DNA of 64,000 nucleotides, from positions 1-64,000 of the forward strand of contig JBBRZN010000006.1 of assembly GCA_038236705.1 (NCBI GenBank), given 5' to 3'. The translations under genes were made by a program, and so were the position numbers. The stretch's first letter is position 1. Every line of letters begins with the position of its first letter. This stretch comes from AC-32 sp038236705 (GTDB lineage Bacteria; Actinomycetota; Thermoleophilia; Gaiellales; Gaiellaceae). The notes below the pieces were generated by a model. That model saw nothing but the letters and a program-made list of their open reading frames with translations, had not been told where the DNA came from and did no database searches. Positions 58,123-64,000 of this stretch are shown piece by piece.

Positions 58123-58460
58123 GCCACGACCGGCTGCTCGTTTTCGAGCTCACGATCCTCGTGCTCGCGATCTTCCTCGGGTTCGAGGTGATCTCGAAGG
58201 TGCCGACGCTGCTGCACACGCCGCTCATGTCGGGCACCAATGCGATCCACGGAATCGTGATCGTCGGGGCGATGGTCGTCATGGGCCAGGGGCGCAAGGA
58301 CACGCTGACCTGGGTGATCGGGTTCGTCGCCGTCATCCTCGCCTCGGCGAACGTGGTCGGTGGCTTCGTCGTCACCGACCGGATGCTGGAGATGTTCAAG
58401 CGGCGCAAGCCCGAGCGCCCGGCCAAGGACGACGACCACAGCGCCGACCCCCAGCCTTGA
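58119..58460 (+). CDS. pntAB: NAD(P) transhydrogenase subunit alpha part 2
   Basis: A 113-residue membrane subunit (part of dII) with three transmembrane helices: LLVFELTILVLAIFLGFEVI, the conserved VPTLLHTPLMSGTNAIHGIV loop and a third helix VIGFVAVILASANVVGGFVV. The TPLMSGTNAIHG motif is diagnostic. The C-terminal tail is charged. ATG at 58119 overlaps the small ORF's stop; its own TGA overlaps the pntB TTG (TTGA). Confidence 0.95.
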   Translation: MSHDRLLVFELTILVLAIFLGFEVISKVPTLLHTPLMSGTNAIHGIVIVGAMVVMGQGRKDTLTWVIGFVAVILASANVVGGFVVTDRMLEMFKRRKPERPAKDDDHSADPQP

Positions 58461-59848
58461 GCCGCACCACCACCGACCTGCTCTACCTGGTCACGATCGT
58501 GACCTTCATCCTCGCGCTGCGCTTCCTTTCGCGCCCGGACAAGGCGCGCCTGGGGAACTGGATCGGCGCCGCCGGAATGCTCCTCGCGATCGCCGTCACC
58601 TTCGCCCAAAGCTCGATCGTGAGTTACTGGGAGATCGCGCTCGGCATGGTCATCGGCGGTGGTTTCGGGGCGGTTGCGGCCCGCCGCGTGAAGATGACCG
58701 CGATGCCGCAGATGGTGGCGCTGTTCAACGGCGTCGGCGGCGGCGCGGCGGCTCTCGTCTCCTGGGCCGAGTTCCACCGCCAGGCGCCTCTGGCCGGCCA
58801 CCTCAAGGTGGACATCTCGATCGCGATCATGCTCTCCGCGCTGATCGGGGCCATCTCATTCGCGGGCTCGATGGTCGCATTCGCGAAGCTCCAGGAGCTG
58901 ATTCAGGGGCGTCCGATCACGTACCCGGGCCAGCAGGTCGTCAACGCACTCGTCGTCGGCGGCGCCCTCGCCGCAGGCATCGCGATCGCCGCCGGCGCGG
59001 AGGAGCAGTGGCTGATGTGGGTGCTGCTCGCCTGTGCCTCGGTCTTCGGCGTCCTCTTCGTGCTGCCGATCGGCGGAGCCGACATGCCGGTCGTGATCTC
59101 GCTCTTGAACGCGTTCACCGGCCTTGCCGCCGCCGCGACCGGTTTCGAGCTCGAGAACAACGTTCTGATCGTGGCCGGGATGCTCGTCGGTGCCTCCGGA
59201 ACGCTGCTCACCTTGATGATGAGCCGCGCGATGAACCGCTCGATCACGAACGTCCTTTTCGGCGCCTTCGGCCAGGTGACCACCGCGGCGGCCGCGGCGG
59301 CGGACACCGACGGCGGCACCGTTCGCTCGGCGAGCGCCGAGGACGTCGCGGTCATGCTCGCGTATGCGGACAAGGTCGTGGTCGTCCCCGGCTATGGGCT
59401 CGCCGTCGCACAGGCGCAGCACGACGTCCGCCAGCTCGCCGATCTACTCGAGGAGAAGGGCGTCGAGGTGACCTACGCGATCCATCCCGTCGCCGGCCGG
59501 ATGCCGGGTCACATGAATGTGCTCCTCGCCGAGGCAAACGTCCCCTACCCGCAGCTCAAGGAGATGGACGAGGCCAACCCGGAGTTCGCGCGCACCAACG
59601 TCGTGCTCGTCGTAGGCGCCAACGACGTGGTCAACCCCGATGCCCGCAACAACCAGGGCAGCCCGATCTATGGGATGCCGATCCTGAACGTCGACCAGGC
59701 GCAGACCGTGGTCGTGCTCAAGCGGAGCATGAGCCCCGGCTTCGCCGGGATCGAGAATCCGCTCTTCTCCAATCCGAAGACGGTGATGCTCTTCGGCGAC
59801 GCGAAGGACTCGATCACGAAGCTGATCGGAGACGTGAAGGGCCTCTAA
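58457..59848 (+). CDS. pntB: NAD(P) transhydrogenase subunit beta
   Basis: A 463-residue subunit with nine predicted membrane helices in the N-terminal half and the soluble NADP(H)-binding dIII after about residue 290. Markers: MPQMVALFNGVGGGAAALVS, VLPIGGADMPVVISLLNAFTG and, in dIII, VVVPGYGLAVAQAQHDVRQL, YAIHPVAGRMPGHMNVLLAE and DVVNPDARNNQGSPIYGMP. TTG at 58457 within TTGA couples it to pntAB. The complex uses the proton gradient to reduce NADP+ from NADH. Confidence 0.95.
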   Translation: MSRTTTDLLYLVTIVTFILALRFLSRPDKARLGNWIGAAGMLLAIAVTFAQSSIVSYWEIALGMVIGGGFGAVAARRVKMTAMPQMVALFNGVGGGAAALVSWAEFHRQAPLAGHLKVDISIAIMLSALIGAISFAGSMVAFAKLQELIQGRPITYPGQQVVNALVVGGALAAGIAIAAGAEEQWLMWVLLACASVFGVLFVLPIGGADMPVVISLLNAFTGLAAAATGFELENNVLIVAGMLVGASGTLLTLMMSRAMNRSITNVLFGAFGQVTTAAAAAADTDGGTVRSASAEDVAVMLAYADKVVVVPGYGLAVAQAQHDVRQLADLLEEKGVEVTYAIHPVAGRMPGHMNVLLAEANVPYPQLKEMDEANPEFARTNVVLVVGANDVVNPDARNNQGSPIYGMPILNVDQAQTVVVLKRSMSPGFAGIENPLFSNPKTVMLFGDAKDSITKLIGDVKGL

Positions 59849-59852
59849 GACG

Positions 59853-60788
59853 GTGGTTCCGCTCTTCGCAGCCCGGGACGTCGAGGCCGCTGTCTCGCCC
59901 GAGCGCGCGCTCGAGGCTGTGCGAGAAGCATTCGTCGCCTACGCACGCAGCGAGTGGTCGATGCCGCCGAAGGTGTACGTGCCGGCCTATCCGGCGGGCG
60001 ACTTTCGCGCAATGCCCGCCCTCGGCGCCGGTCACGCGGCCCTGAAGTGGGTGACCTCGTTTCCGGGAAATCCCGAGCGCGGGCTACCTACGGTGATGGG
60101 ACTTGTACTGGTGTCCGACGCCTCGAACGGCGTGCTGAAGGCGGTCCTGGATGCCGGCGCCGTGACGGCCCTGCGCACCGGAGCCGCGGCGGTGCTGGCG
60201 GCCGAGACGCTCGGCCGCACCGACGCCGGAAGCGCGGCGGTCGTCGGCGCAGGGGTCAACGGGCGTGCCGCGGCTCGGACGTTCCTCGCCAGGGGACGCG
60301 ACGTCTTGATCTGGGACGTCGACCTGGCTCGAACCAAGGCGGCGGCCGACGAGCTCGGCGCTCGTCGTGCAGCTTCACGCCAGGAAGCACTCGGCGCGGA
60401 CATCGTCGTGACGATGACGCCCGGCCAGAAGGTGCTGTTCCCGCAAGGCTCGCTACGCGAGGGCCAGCACGTCAGCCTGATGGGCGCGGACGGCCCGGGG
60501 AAGACAGAGATCGCAGTGGAGGAGGTCCTCCGGACACACGTCTTCTGCGACGACTGGGAACAGGCGAGCCACGCCGGCGAGCTGATGCATGCAGTCGACC
60601 GTGGCCTGCTCGAGCGCAATCGAGTAACCCAGCTCGGTGACGTTCTGGCGGGCATTGCCCCGGGGCGGGGGTCCGACGACGAGATCACGACCTTCGACTC
60701 GACGGGCCTGGCGATTCAGGATCTTGCGGTCGCGCTTGCGGCGATGGAGCAGGCCGACGAGCTGGATTTGCCGACGATCAGCCTCTAG
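59853..60788 (+). CDS. Ornithine cyclodeaminase/mu-crystallin family, alanine dehydrogenase-like
   Basis: A 311-residue NAD-dependent enzyme. The family hallmarks are RAMPALGAGHAALKWVTSFP with the substrate lysine, DAGAVTALRTGAAAVLAAET, the Rossmann GAGVNGRAAARTFLARG and the C-terminal DSTGLAIQDLAVALA. Members include ornithine cyclodeaminase, archaeal-type alanine dehydrogenase and ketimine reductase. The gene begins four bases after pntB, so a link to nicotinamide redox supply (an NAD(P)H-dependent reduction) is possible. Activity cannot be decided here. Confidence 0.85.
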   Translation: MVPLFAARDVEAAVSPERALEAVREAFVAYARSEWSMPPKVYVPAYPAGDFRAMPALGAGHAALKWVTSFPGNPERGLPTVMGLVLVSDASNGVLKAVLDAGAVTALRTGAAAVLAAETLGRTDAGSAAVVGAGVNGRAAARTFLARGRDVLIWDVDLARTKAAADELGARRAASRQEALGADIVVTMTPGQKVLFPQGSLREGQHVSLMGADGPGKTEIAVEEVLRTHVFCDDWEQASHAGELMHAVDRGLLERNRVTQLGDVLAGIAPGRGSDDEITTFDSTGLAIQDLAVALAAMEQADELDLPTISL

Positions 60789-60832
60789 AGGGCCGAGGTA
60801 GGCTGAGCGCTCCCACGCGAAGGAGGCGCTAC

Positions 60833-61204
60833 ATGGAAGGGCAGCTGGTGCACTTCGAGTTGCCGGCCGAGGACGCGGGCCGCGCGAAGGAGTTCTGGAA
60901 GTCGCTGTTCGGCTGGAAGTTCCGCGAGTGGACCGGCCCGGTCGAGTACCACATGCTCGAGGGGATCGAGCCGGGCGGCGCGATCTACCCCTCCGAGGAA
61001 CAGGCAGGCGCGGGCCCGATCGTGTATTTCGGTACCTCGGACATCGAGGCCTCGATCGCCCGGGCACGGGAGCTCGGCGGCTCGGCCGACGAGAAGCAGC
61101 CCATTCCGCGGATCGGCTGGTTCGCTCGCTGCCGCGACACCGAAGGAAACGAGTTCTCGCTCTTCCAGGCAGACGAGACGGTGCCCGCGCCGGACGAGAG
61201 CTAG
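60833..61204 (+). CDS. VOC/glyoxalase-fold protein
   Basis: A 123-residue single-domain protein: QLVHFELPAEDAGRAKEFWK and LFGWKFREWTGPVEYHMLEG form the first beta-alpha-beta-beta-beta module; YFGTSDIEASIARARELGGS and RCRDTEGNEFSLFQADE the second. Glyoxalase-like metal positions (H in VHFE, E in GNEFSLF) are kept. Relatives are mostly uncharacterised VOC proteins. AAGGAGG stands a few bases before the ATG; a TAGGCT hexamer lies further upstream near 60798. Its stop overlaps the convergent oxidase by four bases. Confidence 0.85.
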   Translation: MEGQLVHFELPAEDAGRAKEFWKSLFGWKFREWTGPVEYHMLEGIEPGGAIYPSEEQAGAGPIVYFGTSDIEASIARARELGGSADEKQPIPRIGWFARCRDTEGNEFSLFQADETVPAPDES

Positions 61205-62337
61205 ACAGCCAGTAGCCGCGCGGGCTCGAACAGCTCGAGCTCGGGTGCCGGCCGTCCGAGGATCGCCTCGGCGACGAGCTCGCCGCAGGCGAAGCCCAGC
61301 ACGTTGCCGTGGCCCGAGTAGCCGCAGGAGACCCAGACGTTGTCGTGGCCGGGGACGACACCGACGAGCGGAAGCCGGTCCTCGGTCGCTCCGAAGGTCC
61401 CTGCCCAACGGTGCGTGATCTTCGGCACCTCCCCGAGCAGCTCGGTCACGAAGCGTTCGAGATGGCCCTGGATCAGCGGCGTCACTTCCTCCTCGGCGGT
61501 GTGCTCGTGGTCGGGCGCCTTGTCCCGGAATCCCCCGGCGACGAGCCGTCCCTCCGACGTCTGCTGCCAGTAGTCGTAGCCGTGCCTGGCGTAGTGCGGG
61601 CATGGGAACAGGCGCCGCTCCAGCGGCTCGGTCACGAGCACCTGGCCCCGCGTGGGAGTGACGATCGCGTCGAGCTCCGGCAGCAGGCCCTGCGTGTAGC
61701 CGTCGGTGGCGAGCACGACGTGGTCGGCTTCGAGCTCGTCGATCGCCTCGACGTGCTGGTGCTCCCGCAGCTCGGCGCCGGCCTCGAGTGCGCGCAACGC
61801 GAGCCGGCGCACCCAGCGGGCAGGCTGAAGCGACCCATCCAGGGGATGGAAGATCGCCCCGTCGAACCGGCCGCGGAGCGGCTCCGCGAGCTCGTCTTGC
61901 CACTCGACGTCGAAGCCGTCCTCACGGAGGGCCTCGTACTCGGCCTCGAGCTCGGACCGCTCCTCGGGATCCGCGGCGAGGCGGAGGCTGCCCGTGCGCC
62001 GGAAGGCGTCGCCCGCCAACCCTTCGAGCCGGTCGAGGGAGCGCTCCGTCAGGCGCCAGAGGCCATTGGCCCGCTCCGGCCCGAGATCGCGGCGTGCAGC
62101 GTCGTAGGCCGGCGCGCCGCCACGCAGCGCGAAGCCGCCGTTCCGCCCGCTCGCCCCGCCGGCGATCTCCCGCGCCTCGTGAACGCGGACGCGCCGTCCC
62201 GCCTCCGCGAGCGCGAGCGCGCAGGCGCAACCGGTCACGCCGCCGCCGACGATCGCCACGTCCACCGGCCCCGCCGGTCGGCTCGCGGGATCGGGAAAGC
62301 CAGAGCGCTCCTCGGAGAGCCAGTAGGAGCTCGTCAC
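61201..62337 (-). CDS. FAD-dependent amine oxidase of the DAO family (PuuB/YurR-like)
   Basis: A 378-residue flavoprotein. It starts with SYWLSEERSGFPDPAS as in gamma-glutamylputrescine oxidase-like enzymes, then VDVAIVGGGVTGCACALALA and ASGRNGGFALRGGAP, whose GRNGG motif contacts FAD. The C-terminus has HRWAGTFGATEDRLPLVGVV and VSCGYSGHGNVLGFACGELV. It would oxidise an amine or amino acid with oxygen. No polyamine genes are adjacent. GTG at 62337 is nine bases from TAGGAT, which includes the dprA stop. Confidence 0.87.
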   Translation of the reverse strand: MTSSYWLSEERSGFPDPASRPAGPVDVAIVGGGVTGCACALALAEAGRRVRVHEAREIAGGASGRNGGFALRGGAPAYDAARRDLGPERANGLWRLTERSLDRLEGLAGDAFRRTGSLRLAADPEERSELEAEYEALREDGFDVEWQDELAEPLRGRFDGAIFHPLDGSLQPARWVRRLALRALEAGAELREHQHVEAIDELEADHVVLATDGYTQGLLPELDAIVTPTRGQVLVTEPLERRLFPCPHYARHGYDYWQQTSEGRLVAGGFRDKAPDHEHTAEEEVTPLIQGHLERFVTELLGEVPKITHRWAGTFGATEDRLPLVGVVPGHDNVWVSCGYSGHGNVLGFACGELVAEAILGRPAPELELFEPARLLAV

Positions 62338-62346
62338 GATGTCGCG

Positions 62347-62352
62347 ATCCTA
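62347..62352 (-). promoter_or_regulatory. -10 element (TAGGAT) of the PuuB-like oxidase gene
   Basis: TAGGAT lies nine bases before the GTG at 62337; its TAG is also the dprA stop codon, as for the aldehyde dehydrogenase promoter at 6140. Confidence 0.4.
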
Positions 62353-63342
62353 GCCCGGCGGCCTCACCCCCCTGTACAGGCCTTCGGCCTCCGCAACCGC
62401 GCCTGCCAGCTCGAGCTCGGCCAGCGCCGTCGCCACCGCCGGCGCATCGAGCCCGGTGTCACGAATGAGCTGGTCCGCCCCGGCGGGCTCTTTCGCGAGC
62501 TCGGCGAGCACGGCTGCCGCATGCTCACCGAGTTGGATCGGCGCCGCTTCCGCCGGGGCGATGCCGAGCGCCTCGAGCACGTCGCCGGAGCTCGTCAGCG
62601 GCGTCGCACCGAGCCTGAGCAGCGCGTTCGTGCCGGCCGACAGCGACGACGTGATCTCCCCGGGCACGGCGAAGACCTCCCGCCCCGTCTCGAGCGCGAA
62701 GTCGGCGGTGATCAAAGCACCGCTCCGCTCGCGAGCCTCGACGATCACCGTCGCAGCGGCCAGCCCGGCGACGATGCGGTTCCGCGCCGGGAACCTCCAG
62801 GGCGCGGGCTCTACACCCGGCGCGTACTCCGATGCCAGGACTCCGCGCTCACACATGTGCCTCGCGAGTTGGGCATGCGCAGCGGGATAGTCGCGGTCGA
62901 TGCCACAGCCGAGGACGGCCACCGTCAGCCCGCTTGCCTCGAGCGCTCCTCGGTGCGCCTCGGCGTCCACTCCTCTGGCCAGGCCGCTGATGACGACGAG
63001 GCCCGCGGAGGCAAGCTCCCGCCCCAAGAGGCGCGCGACCTGGGCGCCGTACGACGAGCAGGCGCGCGCGCCGACGATCGCGACGGCGGGCCGGCAAAGG
63101 AGCTCCGCCGCTCCCGCTCCGCGCAGGAAGAGCCCCGGCGGAGGGTCGTGCAGCTCACGCAGAAGCGGCGGGTACTCCGAGTCGCTCCGGCCGACGAACC
63201 GGAAGCCGCGCGCCCCCAGCGACTCGAGGTACCGGCCGGCATCGAAGCTCCGGCGAAACCGCTGGAACCTCCGCTCGCGCGGTTCCTCGACGACGTGCTC
63301 GCCGGTCTCGGCCGCAAAAGCCGCCAGGGCCAGGTCGCTCAC
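62350..63342 (-). CDS. dprA: DNA-processing protein DprA
   Basis: A 330-residue protein needed to load RecA on incoming single-stranded DNA during transformation. The Rossmann-like core is clear: AVAIVGARACSSYGAQVARL, VVISGLARGVDAEAHRGALE, AVLGCGIDRDYPAAHAQLAR and FPARNRIVAGLAAATVIVEA, with GSALITADFALETGREVFAVPG-type ERSGALITADFALETGREVF. The C-terminal 60 residues form a winged-helix DML1-like domain. GTG at 63342 overlaps the comM stop (GTGA). The comM-dprA order is the usual competence pair. Confidence 0.94.
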   Translation of the reverse strand: MSDLALAAFAAETGEHVVEEPRERRFQRFRRSFDAGRYLESLGARGFRFVGRSDSEYPPLLRELHDPPPGLFLRGAGAAELLCRPAVAIVGARACSSYGAQVARLLGRELASAGLVVISGLARGVDAEAHRGALEASGLTVAVLGCGIDRDYPAAHAQLARHMCERGVLASEYAPGVEPAPWRFPARNRIVAGLAAATVIVEARERSGALITADFALETGREVFAVPGEITSSLSAGTNALLRLGATPLTSSGDVLEALGIAPAEAAPIQLGEHAAAVLAELAKEPAGADQLIRDTGLDAPAVATALAELELAGAVAEAEGLYRGVRPPG

Positions 63343-64000
63343 GGCGTCCCCAGCTCGGTCGGGGAACGATACGAGAGCGCCTCGGCAACGTGCTCGGCGC
63401 CCACCTCGTCCGCGCCCGCGAGCAGCGCCGCCGTCCTGGCGACACGCGCCACCCGCTCGCGGCCACGAGCGGAGAGCGGCAGCCGCTCGACGGCCCTCGT
63501 CAACAGTTCGTTCGCCTCCTTCGAGCGCTGTAGCGGCTCCGCGGACGCCCGTTCGCGCGCCGTCGTCACACGCGCGCGCACGGCCCCGGACGCCTCCCCC
63601 GGCCCGGCCTCGAGCTCCCGCGCCCGGGGCCGCGGGACGGTCACCACGAGGTCGAAGCGGTCGAGCAGCGCCCGCGAGAGCTTGTCGCGGTATGCGGCAA
63701 GGCGCGCGGCCGAGCAGGAGCATTCAGCAGCCGGGTCGCCTCGCGCCCCGCAGGGACAGAGGTTCATGGTCGCGACCAGCTGGAAGCGCGCTGGAAAGAC
63801 GACCCTGCCGCCGACGCGCGCGATCGAGATCGCACCGTCCTCCAGCGGCTGGCGCAGCGCCTCGAGCGCGTTCCGCGGGAACTCGGCCAGCTCGTCCAGG
63901 AACAAAACGCCGTGATGGGCGAGGCTTGCTTCTCCGGGCCGTGGGTTGGTGCCTCCGCCGACGATCGCCGAGACCGATGCGGTGTGGTGCGGCGCCCGGA
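63339..64000 (-). CDS. comM: ComM/YifB AAA+ ATPase (Mg-chelatase-like), partial
   Basis: The 3' part of a YifB/ComM protein continues to the window end. Visible: RAPHHTASVSAIVGGGTNPR (ATPase core), the Walker B in GVLFLDELAEFPRNALEALR, a zinc knuckle (NLCPCGARGDPAAECSCSAA), sensor-like LLDRFDLVVTVPRP and the C-terminal helical lid (RVARVARTAALLAGADEVGA). ComM is a hexameric helicase that helps branch migration of transforming DNA. The N-terminal Lon-protease-like domain and Walker A are outside the window. Coupled with dprA. Confidence 0.93.
   Translation of the reverse strand, partial: RAPHHTASVSAIVGGGTNPRPGEASLAHHGVLFLDELAEFPRNALEALRQPLEDGAISIARVGGRVVFPARFQLVATMNLCPCGARGDPAAECSCSAARLAAYRDKLSRALLDRFDLVVTVPRPRARELEAGPGEASGAVRARVTTARERASAEPLQRSKEANELLTRAVERLPLSARGRERVARVARTAALLAGADEVGAEHVAEALSYRSPTELGTP

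Overview
The window is high-GC, gene-dense bacterial chromosome, most likely from an actinomycetote of the Thermoleophilia/Gaiellales kind. The evidence is the very high GC, many GTG/TTG starts, an actinobacterial EF-G2 paralogue, a WhiG/FliA-type sigma factor, tandem CtaG proteins, a CopC-CopD fusion and many promoters that look leaderless. The placement is inferred from gene content; no rRNA gene is present.

Layout. Bases 1-2.5 kb are gene-poor and look rearranged: a truncated family-4 glycosidase abuts an antisense coiled-coil gene, followed by two small unknown genes, a perfect hairpin and tRNA-Gly(GCC). From 2.6 to 9.1 kb lie RNase HI, a NIF3/YqfO-like protein, a secreted beta-propeller, an aldehyde dehydrogenase and EF-G2. 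From 9.1 to 15.1 kb is an alpha-glucoside island: GH13 glucosidase and ABC ATPase on +, binding protein and two permeases on -, with a hairpin between the binding-protein and permease genes. A sigma factor and tRNA-Trp(CCA) follow.

From 16.7 to 26.7 kb are two converging operons of sugar genes with unusual domain fusions: glycosyltransferase-UDP-galactopyranose mutase, GT2 plus a second transferase-like domain, GH1-like glycosidase-cupin, GT4, an MDR dehydrogenase, and GT4-Gfo/Idh/MocA oxidoreductase. I do not know a described pathway for this set; it is the best candidate for an undescribed system. Next come a GNAT enzyme, a frameshifted ion channel and a thioredoxin-like protein without the usual cysteines.

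From 28.4 to 40.3 kb is branched-chain acyl-CoA catabolism: a methylcrotonyl-CoA carboxylase beta-type subunit, a LiuC-type hydratase, a biotin carboxylase/carrier subunit and an acyl-CoA dehydrogenase, interspersed with a DAO-family oxidase, a DapA-family aldolase, an SCP2 protein, an FSR-type MFS exporter and leucyl aminopeptidase. From 40.3 to 47.3 kb is a copper/terminal-oxidase assembly island (two CtaG proteins, lipoprotein, YcnI, CopCD and a 32-residue membrane protein). From 47.4 to 56.7 kb are a CstB-like persulfide dioxygenase/rhodanese, a cyclase-AAA-TPR regulator, threonine ammonia-lyase, MeaB, an MFS exporter and HisC. From 56.8 to 64 kb are proton-translocating transhydrogenase (PntAA, PntAB, PntB, with a small ORF bridging the first two), an ornithine cyclodeaminase/alanine dehydrogenase-family enzyme, a VOC protein, a DAO-family oxidase, DprA and partial ComM.

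Two features recur. Many genes start within an overlapping stop codon (ATGA, GTGA, TTGA, CTGA), implying coupled translation. Many first genes have a TANNNT hexamer 6-9 bases before the start codon, as expected for leaderless mRNAs.
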